A stretch of 64,000 nt of DNA from Streptomyces sp. NBC_01408 (GCF_026340255.1 NZ_JAPEPJ010000004.1:1-64000), one strand, 5' to 3'; counted from the first letter of the stretch, positions 53,120 through 62,636 are shown. Program-made: numbers and translations. The notes: generated by a model from the letters alone, not told the origin.

Positions 53120-53530
53120 ATGCAGATCACCCGTACGCGTCTGTCCCAGTTCGCCGTCCTCGGCGCCACCGCCGCCGCCGCCATCGCCCTCGCCGCGGGT
53201 CCCGCCTCCGCGGCCGCCACGGTCTCCGTCTCGCCCTCCACGGGCCTGTCCGACGGCCAGTCGGTCACGGTCACGGGCGCCGGCTACGCCGCGGGCAGCG
53301 AGGTCGGCGTCGCCCAGTGTGCCGACGGCATCGTCTGCGCCACCGCGGTGGTCGCGAACGCCGACGCCAACGGCGGCTTCCAGCAGGACTACCAGGTGCA
53401 CAAGACCTTCCAGGCGACGGACTGGGCCACCGGCGCAGCCATCTCCGTGGACTGTGCCGTGACGCAGTGCCGCGTCGTGGCCTGGCAGGAGACGACCGGT
53501 CAGGTCGGCTCGAACATCTCCTTCAACTAG
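53120..53530 (+). CDS. Secreted neocarzinostatin-family apoprotein
   Basis: 136 residues. Signal peptide with AVLGATAAAAIALAAGPASA, cleavage near 31-32. The mature ~104 residues start ATVSVSPSTGLSDGQSVTV and fold as the seven-strand immunoglobulin-like barrel of neocarzinostatin and macromomycin. Cys67/Cys73 and Cys112/Cys117 match the two short disulfide loops. In chromoprotein antibiotics such proteins bind and shield a reactive chromophore. Here it might sequester the product outside the cell, but this family also occurs without a chromophore. Confidence 0.82.
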   Translation: MQITRTRLSQFAVLGATAAAAIALAAGPASAAATVSVSPSTGLSDGQSVTVTGAGYAAGSEVGVAQCADGIVCATAVVANADANGGFQQDYQVHKTFQATDWATGAAISVDCAVTQCRVVAWQETTGQVGSNISFN

Positions 53531-53587
53531 GTCCCGGACATGGCCTGAGAGACGTGACCGCCGGCTGACGCGGGGGCACGGCCGACC

Positions 53588-53856
53588 GCGCGGTGACCCC
53601 GCGCGGCCCCTGGCCCGGCCCCGGCCCCTCCCGTACGGCGGGTTCCGCGCGGCGATCCCGCGCGGGGGACCCCGTACGGCGGCTGACACGGCGCGGTGAC
53701 CCCGCGCAGCCACGACACCTCTCGAACGGCGGCCGGCCGCGCGGCAACCCCGCGCGGGCACGGCAGGCACCTCCCGTACGGCGACCGCAGGCGCGCGGTG
53801 ACCCCGCGCGCTCCCGGCACCCGCCGTACGAGGCTGCCTGAGCGGTGACCCCGCGC
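53588..53856 (+). repeat. Six irregular tandem repeats with palindromic core
   Basis: Core GCGCGGTGACCCCGCGC or near copies at 53588, 53647, 53691, 53739, 53793 and 53840, spaced 44-59 bp, often with CCGTACGGCG between. Each core is a near-palindrome. A further hairpin pairs AGCAGGCACCTCC (about 53865) with GGAGGTGCC (53905 on). The gap 53531-54030 holds no convincing gene. Confidence 0.75.
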
Positions 53857-54030
53857 AGGCACACAGCAGGCACCTCCGCACGGTGGCCGGTCCGCCGCCG
53901 CGGGAGGTGCCTGTGCTGTTGTCCGCCGCGGATTGCCAACCCTTGCCGCACACCCGCCGGCCAGCCCCTCTAGCGCCGTCCGAGCCCGGGTTGAGCGTCG
54001 CGGCCGACCTTTGCGGAGGAAGGAGGCCCT

Positions 54031-54231
54031 GTGGACGGTACCCACGGAGGCGACCGCGAAGGTCTTGCCGGACCCCCTGCGGGGCCGCCGGTGACGGCGG
54101 CCGCTCTGTTCTACCCGGAACACCGGGAATCCACCATGACCTTCGGGGACGACGCCGGCACCCCGGCGCAGCCGACGCGGCGGCGCCGCGGTCGCGGCCG
54201 TCCCCGTCTGCTGAGCGGAGTGTCCTTGTGA
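54031..54231 (+). CDS. Possible 66-residue leader ORF
   Basis: GTG at 54031 with an excellent AAGGAGG (54020-54026). Begins MDGTHGGDREGLAG and ends with an Arg-rich run (RRRRGRGRPRLLSGVSL). The stop overlaps the GTG of the next gene, as in translational coupling. No family recognised; may be a real small protein or just a coupling leader. Confidence 0.45.
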   Translation: MDGTHGGDREGLAGPPAGPPVTAAALFYPEHRESTMTFGDDAGTPAQPTRRRRGRGRPRLLSGVSL

Positions 54232-56243
54232 GCAGCGGACGTATGGAAGTCTGCCTCGTCGGCGCCGGACCGCGCGGGCTGTCCGTACTGGAACGGCTCT
54301 GTGCGCAGGAGCGCAAGTCCCCCCGCTGGGAGCACGTCACCGTGCACGTCGTCGATCCCGATCCCCCGGGCTCGGGGCGGGTGTGGCGGCCCTCGCAGCC
54401 CCGGCACCTGCTGATGAACACCGTCGCCTCGCAGGTCACGGTGTACACCGACGACAGCGTCACCGTCGAGGGACCGCTGGAGGAGGGGCCGAGCCTCTAC
54501 CAGTGGGCCAAGGCGCTGGGCCCGAGCGCGCTCACCCCCGGCTCGGGCGTGGCCTACGACGACGAGACCCTCGCGGAGGCCCGCGACCTGGGCCCGGACA
54601 CCTACCCCACCCGCGCCCTGTACGGCCAGTACCTGACCTGGGTGTTCCAGCAGGTCACCGCGAACGCGGCCGCGCACATGACGGTCCACGTGCACCCCGT
54701 GCGCGCCGTCGCGCTGGAGGACGGCGACGCCGGCCCGCGCGGAGCGGACCCGCAGAGCGTGCTCCTGGAGGACGGCACCCGGCTGACCGGGCTGTCCGCG
54801 GTGGTGCTGGCGCAGGGGCACGTCCAGGTCCGGCCCACCGAGACCGAGCGGGAGCTGGGCGAGTTCGCCGCCCGCAGCGGCCTGACCTACATCGGCCCGG
54901 CCAACCCGGCGGACGTGGACCTGTCCTCGGTCGCGCCGGGCGAAAACGTGCTGCTGCGCGGGCTCGGCCTGAACTTCTTCGACTACATGGCGCTGTTCAC
55001 GCACGCCCGGGGCGGCGTCTTCGAGCGCGTCGGCGGCCGGCTCGTCTACCGCCCCTCGGGCCGTGAGCCGCGCCTGTACGCGGGCTCCCGGCGCGGCGTG
55101 CCCTACCAGGCGCGCGGCGACAACGAGAAGGGCGCCCACGGCCGGTACTTCCCCCGGCTGCTGACCGCCGAGTACATCGCGGCGCTGCGCGCCCGCACCG
55201 CGCACCGCGGGGCGATCCGCTTCGGCACCGACCTGTGGCCGCTGATCGCCAAGGAGGTCGAGTGCGTCTACTACGAGGCGCTGCTGGCCCCCCGTACGGC
55301 GCCCGCCGCCGTCGCCGGGTTCGCCGCCCGCTACCTGGCGGCCGAGCCGGGCGCGGAGGAGCTGCGGCTGCTGGACGAGGCCGGTGTCGGCGCGGAGGAA
55401 CGCTGGGACTGGGAGCGCGTCGCCCGCCCGTACGGGGCGCGCGCCTTCCGCGACCTCGCCGAGTTCCGCACCTGGCTGCGGGACCACCTCGACCGGGACG
55501 TGCGCCACGCCCGTGAGGGCAACGTCAGCGGGCCGGTCAAGGCCGCCCTGGACCTGCTGCGGGACCTGCGCAACGAGCTGCGGCTCGCCGTCGACCACGG
55601 CGGGCTCGACGCCGCCTCGCACCGCGACGAGCTGGACCGCTGGTACACGCCGCTCAACGCCTACCTGTCGATCGGCCCGCCCGCGTCGCGGATCGAGGAG
55701 ATGGCCGCGCTCATCGACGCGGGCGTCCTGGAGGTGACCGGCCCGGGGATGCGCGCCGAAGCCGATCCGCGGGACCCGCGGGGGCCCTCGTTCACCGGTA
55801 CCTCGGCCGAGATCCCGGGCGTGCGCGTACGGGCCACCGTACTCATCGAGTGCCGGCTGCCCGAGATCGACCTGCGCCGCACCGCGGACCCGCTGATGGG
55901 CCATCTGCTGCGCACCGGGCAGTGCCGGACGTACCGCATCGGCGGAGCGGGCGGCGAGGAGTACGAGACCGGCGGCCTCGCCGTGTCGCAGCGCCCCTAC
56001 CGCCTGCTGGACGCCCAGGGCGCGGCGCATCCCCGGCGCTTCGCCTACGGGGTGCCCACCGAGTCCGTGCACTGGGTGACCGCGGCGGGCATCCGGCCGG
56101 GCGTCGGATCGGTCACGCTGGAGGACTCCGACGCCATCGCGGCGGCCGTCCTGGACCTGCCCGAACTGCCGCCCGGCGCGGCGCGGCTGGGCGTACGGGC
56201 CGACCACGGGGCGCTGGGCACGGGCGCGGCGGCGACGGCATGA
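54228..56243 (+). CDS. FAD/NAD(P)-binding N-oxygenase, CreE/FzmM-like
   Basis: 671 residues from the GTG at 54228 (GGAG 7 nt upstream); ATG at 54243 is an alternative. N-terminal FAD motif VCLVGAGPRGLSVLERL, then DPDPPGSGRVWRPSQPRHLLMNT, VVLAQGHVQ, and GENVLLRGLGLNFFDYMALF, typical of the FAD/NAD(P)-binding family that includes CreE. CreE oxidises L-aspartate to nitrosuccinate. It is ATGA-coupled to a CreD-like lyase, so the pair should release nitrous acid. Assignment rests on family and pairing. Confidence 0.78.
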   Translation: MSSGRMEVCLVGAGPRGLSVLERLCAQERKSPRWEHVTVHVVDPDPPGSGRVWRPSQPRHLLMNTVASQVTVYTDDSVTVEGPLEEGPSLYQWAKALGPSALTPGSGVAYDDETLAEARDLGPDTYPTRALYGQYLTWVFQQVTANAAAHMTVHVHPVRAVALEDGDAGPRGADPQSVLLEDGTRLTGLSAVVLAQGHVQVRPTETERELGEFAARSGLTYIGPANPADVDLSSVAPGENVLLRGLGLNFFDYMALFTHARGGVFERVGGRLVYRPSGREPRLYAGSRRGVPYQARGDNEKGAHGRYFPRLLTAEYIAALRARTAHRGAIRFGTDLWPLIAKEVECVYYEALLAPRTAPAAVAGFAARYLAAEPGAEELRLLDEAGVGAEERWDWERVARPYGARAFRDLAEFRTWLRDHLDRDVRHAREGNVSGPVKAALDLLRDLRNELRLAVDHGGLDAASHRDELDRWYTPLNAYLSIGPPASRIEEMAALIDAGVLEVTGPGMRAEADPRDPRGPSFTGTSAEIPGVRVRATVLIECRLPEIDLRRTADPLMGHLLRTGQCRTYRIGGAGGEEYETGGLAVSQRPYRLLDAQGAAHPRRFAYGVPTESVHWVTAAGIRPGVGSVTLEDSDAIAAAVLDLPELPPGAARLGVRADHGALGTGAAATA

Positions 56244-57739
56244 CGGACGCCACCCCCGGCGCGGCGGCCCCGGCCGCCGCGCCCGCCTGCCCGCCGGACA
56301 GCGGGCTGCTCTCGCCGGTCCGGGCGGGCACCCCGGCCGAGGCCGCGGTGAGCGACACCGCCTGGCTCCAGGCGATGCTCGACGCGGAGGCGGCCCTGGT
56401 GCGCGCCCAGGCCCGGTGCGGGACCGTTCCCGCAGCGGCGGCCGGGGTGATCACGGCCGCGGCCCGCGCGGAGCACCTGGACGTACGGGAACTGGCGCTG
56501 GCCTCCCGCGAGACGGCGAACCCGGTCGTCGGCCTGGTGAAGGCGCTGACGACGGTGGTGGCCGAGCGCTCGCCCGAGGCCGCCGAGTACGTGCACCGGG
56601 GTTCCACCAGCCAGGACATCTTCGACACCGGCGCGATGCTGGTGGCCGCGCGGACGCTGCGGCTGATCGGCGCGGACCTGCGGGCCACGGCCGGGGCCCT
56701 GGGCGCTCTCGCGGCCGCGCACCGGGACACGGTGATGGCGGGCCGTACGCTCGCGCTGCACGCGGTGCCCACCACCTTCGGGCTCAAGGCGGCGGGCTGG
56801 CGGCAGCTGGTCCTGGAGGCCGCCGAGCGCCTGGAGCGGGTCGCGGACGGGGGGCTCCCCGTCTCCCTGGGCGGCGCGGCCGGGACCCTGGCCGGCTACC
56901 TCCAGTACGCGGGGGACGACGCCGGTCCGGATGCCGTACTCGACGGCCTGGTCAGCGCTTTCGCCGAGGAGACGGGCCTGGCCGCGCCGGTCCTGCCCTG
57001 GCACGCGCTGCGCACGCCCGTCGCCGACCTCGGCGCGGCGCTCGCGCACACCACGGGCGCGCTCGGCAAGATCGCCGCGGACGTGCTGGTGCTGACCCGC
57101 ACCGAGATCGGCGAGGTGGCCGAGCCCGCGGGGGCCGGGCGGGGCGCGTCCTCGGCGATGCCGCACAAGCGCAACCCGGTCCTGGCCACCCTGATCCGCT
57201 CCGCAGCCCTCCAGGTGCCCGCGCTCGCCTCGGTCCTGACGCAGTGCCTGGCCACCGAGGACGAGCGTTCGGCGGGCGTGTGGCACACCGAGTGGCAGCC
57301 GCTGCGCGAGTGCCTGCGGCTGGCCGGCGGGGCCGCGCACACCTGCCTGGAACTGGTCCGGGGGCTCGCCGTTCACCCGGAGCGGATGCGCGCCAACCTG
57401 GCGGCGACCGGCGGGCAGATCGTCTCCGAGCGCGTCTCGGCCGTCCTCGCGCCCCTCCTGGGCAAGGCGCCCGCCAAGGACCTGCTGACGTACGCCTCCC
57501 GGCGGGCGGCCGAGACCTCCCGGCCGCTGGCCGAGGTGCTCGGCGAACTCCCGCAGCTGCGCGGGGTGTTCACGCCCGGGGAGCTGACCGCGCTGCTCGA
57601 CCCGGCCGGATACACCGGCCTGGCCGGACCGCTGGTCGACCGCGCACTGTCCGACCGCGCACCGGCCGACCGGCCGACGGCCGCTGCCGCTGCCGCTGCC
57701 GGGAGCCATTCATCTGTTCACCACCAAGGGGCGACATGA
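56240..57739 (+). CDS. Nitrosuccinate-lyase-like enzyme (CreD/FzmL-like)
   Basis: 499 residues, ATGA overlap on both sides. Aspartase/fumarase superfamily, nearest 3-carboxymuconate-cycloisomerase-type lyases: STSQDIFDTGAMLVAARTL, GRTLALHAVPTTFGLK, and GASSAMPHKRNPVLATLIRS with Ser304/Ser305. CreD splits nitrosuccinate to fumarate and nitrous acid. The first ~25 and last ~20 residues are low complexity. Confidence 0.8.
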   Translation: MTDATPGAAAPAAAPACPPDSGLLSPVRAGTPAEAAVSDTAWLQAMLDAEAALVRAQARCGTVPAAAAGVITAAARAEHLDVRELALASRETANPVVGLVKALTTVVAERSPEAAEYVHRGSTSQDIFDTGAMLVAARTLRLIGADLRATAGALGALAAAHRDTVMAGRTLALHAVPTTFGLKAAGWRQLVLEAAERLERVADGGLPVSLGGAAGTLAGYLQYAGDDAGPDAVLDGLVSAFAEETGLAAPVLPWHALRTPVADLGAALAHTTGALGKIAADVLVLTRTEIGEVAEPAGAGRGASSAMPHKRNPVLATLIRSAALQVPALASVLTQCLATEDERSAGVWHTEWQPLRECLRLAGGAAHTCLELVRGLAVHPERMRANLAATGGQIVSERVSAVLAPLLGKAPAKDLLTYASRRAAETSRPLAEVLGELPQLRGVFTPGELTALLDPAGYTGLAGPLVDRALSDRAPADRPTAAAAAAAGSHSSVHHQGAT

Positions 57740-59247
57740 GCCACACGGATACGGACGTCATCATCGTTGGAGCCGGGCCCGTGGGGCTCATGCTGGCCGG
57801 GGAGCTGCGCCTGGCCGGGGTGGAGTGCGTCGTCCTGGAACGGTCGACGGAGCCCACCGACCAGTCGCGCGCCCTGGGCTTCACGGCGCGGACGATCGAG
57901 ACCTTCGACCAGCGCGGCCTGCTGCCGCGCTTCGGCGGCTTCGGCACCATCGACATCGGCCACTTCGGCGGGGTGCCCCTCGACTACCGTGAGGTGCCCG
58001 GCGGCTCCTACGGCGCCAAGGGCGTACCGCAGTCGCTGACCGTGGCCGTCCTGGACGACTGGGCGCGGGAGCTCGGCGCGGACCTGCGCCGCGGCTGGGA
58101 GGTCACCGGGATCGACGCCGGGGACGACGGCGTCGAGGTGGAGGTGAACGGGCCGGACGGCCCCACCCGCCTGCGCGCCGCGTACCTCGTGGGCTGCGAC
58201 GGCGGCCGGAGCACGATCCGCAAGAAGGCGGGCATCGGCTTCCCCGGCCACGACGCGCGCATCGAGATGGCCTTCGCCGAGGTCGTCGGCGTCCAGGTGC
58301 GCCCGCGGCCCAACGGCGAGCGGGTCCCGGGCGGGATGGTCCTCGCCTTCCAGCAGGGCCCCGACATCTTCCGGGTCACCTACTACGACGCGGGCGTCGT
58401 CCCGCGCAAGGGCGACGAGGCCCCCTCCTTCGAGGAGGTCGCGGCCGCCTGGGAGCGCCTGACCGGTGAGGACATCCGCGGTGGCACGCCGCGGTGGATC
58501 GGCAAGTTCACCGACGCGAGCCGCCAGGCGAGCGAGTACCGGCGCGGGCGGATCCTCCTGGCCGGCGACGCCGCGCACATCCACCTCCCCATCGGCGGGC
58601 AGGGCATGAGCGCGGGCGTGCAGGACGCGGTGAACCTGGGCTGGAAGCTGGCCGCGCAGATCCACGGCCACGCCCCGCAGGACCTGCTCGACACCTACCA
58701 CAGCGAGCGGCACCCGGTGGGCGCCCGCGTCCTGGTCAACACCCTCACCCAGCGCAGCCTGTACATCACCGGCGAGGAGATGCAGCCGGTGCGGGACGTC
58801 TTCGCGGAACTCACCCGGTTCGAGGAGGTGCGGACGCACCTCATCGGCATGGTCACCGGCCTGGACATCCGCTACGAGGTCGGCCCCGGCGACCACCCGC
58901 TCCTCGGGCGGCGCCTGCCCGACCAGGAGCTGGTCGACGCCTCCGCCGCAGCCGCCGCCGCGGGCAAGACCAGCACGTTCGAGCTGCTGCGCAGCGCCCG
59001 AGGCCTGCTCCTGGACCTGACCGGGGATGCCGGGGTGCGGGCCGTGGCGGCTGCGTGGGCCGACCGGGTCGACACCGTCGGCGCGGCCCTGCACGAGCCC
59101 GCCGCCGACAGCCCGTTCCAGGGGGCCGGCGCGCTGCTGGTGCGCCCCGACGGCTACGTGGCCTGGGTCGGGCGTACGGGTTCGGGGGCCGGGGGCCTTC
59201 AGGACGCGCTCACCCGCTGGTTCGGCGAGCCCGCGAAGGAGGCCTGA
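57736..59247 (+). CDS. FAD-dependent aromatic hydroxylase
   Basis: 503 residues, ATGA overlap with the lyase. IVGAGPVGLMLAGEL, CDGGRSTIRK and GDAAHIHLPIGGQGMSAGVQDAVNL give a class A flavin hydroxylase very similar in pattern to the one at 13721. Coupled to the nitrite genes, it is a candidate for the later hydroxylation that prepares the ring carbon for diazo transfer (AlpK-like); not provable. Confidence 0.88.
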   Translation: MSHTDTDVIIVGAGPVGLMLAGELRLAGVECVVLERSTEPTDQSRALGFTARTIETFDQRGLLPRFGGFGTIDIGHFGGVPLDYREVPGGSYGAKGVPQSLTVAVLDDWARELGADLRRGWEVTGIDAGDDGVEVEVNGPDGPTRLRAAYLVGCDGGRSTIRKKAGIGFPGHDARIEMAFAEVVGVQVRPRPNGERVPGGMVLAFQQGPDIFRVTYYDAGVVPRKGDEAPSFEEVAAAWERLTGEDIRGGTPRWIGKFTDASRQASEYRRGRILLAGDAAHIHLPIGGQGMSAGVQDAVNLGWKLAAQIHGHAPQDLLDTYHSERHPVGARVLVNTLTQRSLYITGEEMQPVRDVFAELTRFEEVRTHLIGMVTGLDIRYEVGPGDHPLLGRRLPDQELVDASAAAAAAGKTSTFELLRSARGLLLDLTGDAGVRAVAAAWADRVDTVGAALHEPAADSPFQGAGALLVRPDGYVAWVGRTGSGAGGLQDALTRWFGEPAKEA

Positions 59248-59248
59248 G

Positions 59249-59977
59249 GTGTCCGGCCGCAAGAGCGCCCTGGTCACCGGGGCCAACAAGGGCATCGGCT
59301 TCGAGATCGCCCGGCAGCTGGGCGAGCTGGGGTACGCCGTACTCCTCGGCGCCCGCGACGAGGTGCGCGGCAAGGAGGCCGCGGCCGCGCTGACGGCCCG
59401 GGGCCTGAGCGCCGAGGCGCTGCGGCTGGACGTGACGGACGGCGCCGGCGTCGCGGAGGCGGCCCGGCACGTCGAGGAGCGGTACGGCCGCCTGGACGTA
59501 CTCGTCAACAACGCGGGCATCACCGGCGGCTTCTTCGGCCCGCCCAGCGCGGCGACGGCAGGGCAGGTGCGGGAGGTGTACGAGACCAATGTCTTCGGCG
59601 TGCTGGCGGTGACCAACGCGATGCTGCCGCTGCTGCGCCGCTCGGCGGCCGGGCGGATCGTCAACCTGTCCAGCAACGTGGGCTCGCTCGCCCTGAACGC
59701 CGACCTCGCGGGCGAGTTCAAGGACTACAACCAGGTCGCCTACCAGTCGTCCAAGACGGCCCTGAACGCGCTGACCCTCGCGTACGCCAAGGAGCTGCGG
59801 GAGACGGGGATCAAGGTCAACTCCGCCAACCCCGGCTTCACGGCCACCGACATGAACGGCCACCGCGGCCATCAGAGCGTCGAGCAGGGGGCCGTGGTCG
59901 CCGTCCGGCTGGCCACGCTCGGCCCCGACGGGCCGACCGGGACCTCCCAGGACGAGAACGGCCCGGTGCCCTGGTAG
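59249..59977 (+). CDS. Short-chain dehydrogenase/reductase
   Basis: 242 residues from the GTG at 59249, with GAAGGAGG upstream. TGANKGIG at about 9-16, NNAG near 86, SSN near 145, YQSSK with catalytic Tyr and Lys near 165. The GANKGIGFEIARQL opening is that of carbonyl-reductase-type SDRs. Probably reduces a quinone or ketone late in the pathway. Confidence 0.85.
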   Translation: MSGRKSALVTGANKGIGFEIARQLGELGYAVLLGARDEVRGKEAAAALTARGLSAEALRLDVTDGAGVAEAARHVEERYGRLDVLVNNAGITGGFFGPPSAATAGQVREVYETNVFGVLAVTNAMLPLLRRSAAGRIVNLSSNVGSLALNADLAGEFKDYNQVAYQSSKTALNALTLAYAKELRETGIKVNSANPGFTATDMNGHRGHQSVEQGAVVAVRLATLGPDGPTGTSQDENGPVPW

Positions 59978-60005
59978 CCGGGCCCGGTAGCCGTTCCCGT
60001 ACGGA

Positions 60006-60068
60006 AACGGGCCGCCGCCCGTCCCCGGCCGCGTACGTAGCGCGGACGGGGGCGGGCGGCGGCCCGTT
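60006..60068. terminator. Convergent hairpin terminator
   Basis: AACGGGCCGCCGCCCG (60006-60021) pairs perfectly with 60053-60068, with further partial pairing inside. Lies between the SDR and the minus-strand hydrolase. Confidence 0.75.
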
Positions 60069-60079
60069 CCGGCAGTGCC

Positions 60080-60856
60080 TCAGCCGGTGACGTACTCGAC
60101 CAGGACCGGTCCGAGGACCTCGGGCAGCACCCGGTGCCACACGCCCGGCAGTTCCAGGCGCCGTCCGGCGGGCAGCGCGGCGGCGGTCGCCGCGGTCGCC
60201 GTGAGCAGCCAGTCGCTGGTGGCGTTGCTGTTGACGAGCAGCGTCTCCACCTCGGTGCGGGCCAGCCGCTCGACGGGGATGCGGCCGTCTCCCATGACCT
60301 GGGTGTCGTAGGGGAGGGTGTGCGCCAGCACCTCGTTCGACGCCCACATCGGGCTGGCCTTCCAGTCGGCGATCCACTCGGGCGGGAAGCCGACGTGCTC
60401 GGCCAGGAAGTACTCGACGGCCTCGCCGCGCTTCTCCTGGTCCAGCAGCGCCTGGAGCTTGTCCGCGAAGGTCTCCTCCGGCTTGCGGAAGCCCTCCACC
60501 CGGTAGGGCGGTTCGAGCAGGGCGAGCTTGCGCATCGGCACGCCCGCCATCATCGCCTCGAGCGCCAGGATCGCGCCGCTGGAGCCGCCGAAGACGACGG
60601 GGTTGCCGCCCGCCTCCTCGACGACGGCGGCCAGGTCCTCGATCTCCCGCTCGACCGCGTACGCCGGGGAGTCGCCGCTCTGCCCCCGGCCCCGCCGGTC
60701 GTAGGCGTAGACCGTGCAGTGCCCCGACAGCTCGGGGACGAGCGTGTCGAAGGCCGTGTGGTCGCGGAACCCGCCGCCGAGGAGGACGATCGGGGGGCCC
60801 TCGCCGGCCTGCTCGTACGCGATCGTCGTGCCGTCCCGCGAAACGACCTTGCGCAT
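60080..60856 (-). CDS. Alpha/beta hydrolase
   Basis: 258 residues from the ATG at 60856 (CAGGAGA upstream). Starts MRKVVSRDGTTIAYEQAGEG. Oxyanion/HG-type loop LLGGGFRDHTAF, nucleophile Ser in VFGGSSGAIL near 96, late His in GVWHRVLPEV near 240. The GGSSG elbow (not GHSxG) is seen in some tailoring hydrolases. Might remove an acyl group or hydrolyse an epoxide; substrate unknown. Confidence 0.82.
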   Translation of the reverse strand: MRKVVSRDGTTIAYEQAGEGPPIVLLGGGFRDHTAFDTLVPELSGHCTVYAYDRRGRGQSGDSPAYAVEREIEDLAAVVEEAGGNPVVFGGSSGAILALEAMMAGVPMRKLALLEPPYRVEGFRKPEETFADKLQALLDQEKRGEAVEYFLAEHVGFPPEWIADWKASPMWASNEVLAHTLPYDTQVMGDGRIPVERLARTEVETLLVNSNATSDWLLTATAATAAALPAGRRLELPGVWHRVLPEVLGPVLVEYVTG

Positions 60857-61149
60857 CACACTCTCCTGTCGAATTGACGTGATGACGTGATTTCGCGGCG
60901 GCGGCCGGCCGCCGAATCGACGGCCTGAAAATGCAGCCAATTCTCGCCATCTTTCCATGTCCGGCTGGAAAAATAGTCGCGTATTTCCACCGCTGTCAAC
61001 GGACGGTGTTGAGCACGGTCCGGACGTATCAGCTGTCCGACTGCACTTGGCGCCACAGTTGAACACCTTGAAGCGGATCCTGCCACTGCCCTAACCTCAC
61101 CCGAAAAGTCAGCCATGTCGCTGGGCGCTGCCGATTCGGCGAATTCGAT

Positions 61150-61179
61150 TGTCGAGACAGGGTCGGCTGACCTGTACCG
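61150..61179 (+). promoter_or_regulatory. Weak SARP-like repeats before the monooxygenase
   Basis: TGTCGAG (61150), GGTCGGC (61161) and CTGTACC (61172), 11-bp period. The GTCG core recalls TGTCGGC at 3976. The rest of the 366-bp divergent gap (60857-61222) has AT-rich DNA and no gene. Confidence 0.35.
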
Positions 61180-61222
61180 GGCCGAAACGACGGCTGGTCC
61201 TCAACCGACAAAGGCAGAAACC

Positions 61223-62413
61223 ATGAGCTCCCAGACCCGTACCGCCCTGGTCATCGGCGGCGGAATCGCCGGCACGATCACCGCCATGGCCCTGCGCCAG
61301 GCCGGGATCGAGGCCACCGTCCACGAGGCGTACAGCAGCACGGCCGACGGGATCGGCGGCGGTCTGAGCCTCGCCCCCAACGGGGTGAACGCGCTCGACG
61401 CCATCGGCGCCGGTGACCTCGTCCGCGCCGTGGGCATCCCCATGCGGGGCACCGTCCTCAAGAGCGGGGACGGCGAGGTGATCGGCGAGATCAGCCTCCC
61501 GTCCGAGCTGCCGCCCTCCCGGTTCGTGTGGCGCGGCGCCCTGTACCGGGCCCTGTACGACGAAGCCACCCGGCGCGGCATCCGCACCCTGCACGACCAG
61601 CGGGTGGTCGGCGCCGAGGACACCGGGAACGGCGTGCGCGCGCACTTCGCCGACGGGACGCACGCCGACGCCGACATCCTGATCGGCACCGACGGCATCC
61701 GCTCCACGGTCCGCACCCTCATCGACCCGGCCGCGCCGCAGCCCCAGTACGCGGGCCTGCTCGGCTTCGCCGCCCAGCTGGGCGACACGGGCCTGGCCTC
61801 CACCGAGGGCAGGCTGCACGTCGCCTACGGCAAGCGCGCCTCCTTCGGCTACCTGGTGCACGAGGACTCCTCCGGCGGCTGGTTCGTGAACCTGCCGCAC
61901 CCGGAGCCGATGACCCTGGCCGAGGCCCGGGCGGTGGGCAACGGGCAGTGGCTGCCCGTACTGCGCGAGGCGTTCACCGACGACCGCTCCCCCGCGGCCG
62001 ACCTGCTGCGCCGGACCGACCCGGCCGACCTGCTGATCACCGGCCCGCTGGAGACCATGCCGACCGTCCCCACCTGGAGCCGGGGCCGGATGGTGCTGGT
62101 CGGCGACGCGGTCCACGCGGCCTCCCCCAGCTCCGGTCAGGGCGCCTCCCAGGCCATCGAGAGCTCCGTACAGCTGGCCCGCTGCCTGCGCGACCTGCCG
62201 TACGAGGAGGCCTTCAGGGCGTACGAGCTGCTGCGCCGCGAGCGCGTCGAGCGGATCATCGAGGGCGCCACCCGCACCAACGCCAGCAAGGCCGGCGCCC
62301 GCGGGGCGAGCGAGATCAAGCCCGAGAACATGGACTGGCAGTTCGAGTACCGCATCGACTGGGACGCCCCGGTGACCGCCGCCGCGTACGCGGCCGCCGC
62401 CCCCGCACAATAG
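61223..62413 (+). CDS. FAD-dependent monooxygenase (salicylate-hydroxylase/TetX-like)
   Basis: 396 residues from the ATG at 61223. VIGGGIAGTITAMALRQAG, GTDGIRSTVR near 155 and VGDAVHAASPSSGQGASQAI near 290. Shorter than the polyketide hydroxylases here and without the thioredoxin-like tail, so a different subgroup (zeaxanthin-epoxidase-like). May oxidise the polyketide or inactivate it. Divergent from the alpha/beta hydrolase. Confidence 0.87.
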   Translation: MSSQTRTALVIGGGIAGTITAMALRQAGIEATVHEAYSSTADGIGGGLSLAPNGVNALDAIGAGDLVRAVGIPMRGTVLKSGDGEVIGEISLPSELPPSRFVWRGALYRALYDEATRRGIRTLHDQRVVGAEDTGNGVRAHFADGTHADADILIGTDGIRSTVRTLIDPAAPQPQYAGLLGFAAQLGDTGLASTEGRLHVAYGKRASFGYLVHEDSSGGWFVNLPHPEPMTLAEARAVGNGQWLPVLREAFTDDRSPAADLLRRTDPADLLITGPLETMPTVPTWSRGRMVLVGDAVHAASPSSGQGASQAIESSVQLARCLRDLPYEEAFRAYELLRRERVERIIEGATRTNASKAGARGASEIKPENMDWQFEYRIDWDAPVTAAAYAAAAPAQ

Positions 62414-62512
62414 GGCCGATAAACCCGGCTCGAATGCCGCTCGAATGCGGCTCGAATTGAACTCGTAAACCGCTTGAGAAAAGACCGGGGGCCGGACTGC
62501 TATTCCCCCAGT

Positions 62513-62530
62513 TCAGACAGAAAAGTCTGA
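62513..62530. promoter_or_regulatory. Short operator-like dyad
   Basis: TCAGAC-AGAAAA-GTCTGA in the AT-rich 220-bp gap before the last gene. Possible regulator site. Confidence 0.4.
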
Positions 62531-62636
62531 GCCAAACCTTCCGGTTCGACTATTGGATAAGTTGTACGGCGGCAGATTGCCCGCTACGCTCACGCTCAAT
62601 GCCGCCAGCATCGCCTTCACACGGGAGAGCCGGAAA

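Noticed and set aside
53588..53856. CRISPR array
   Set aside because: Repeats are short, imperfect and irregularly spaced, with no unique equal-length spacers and no cas genes.
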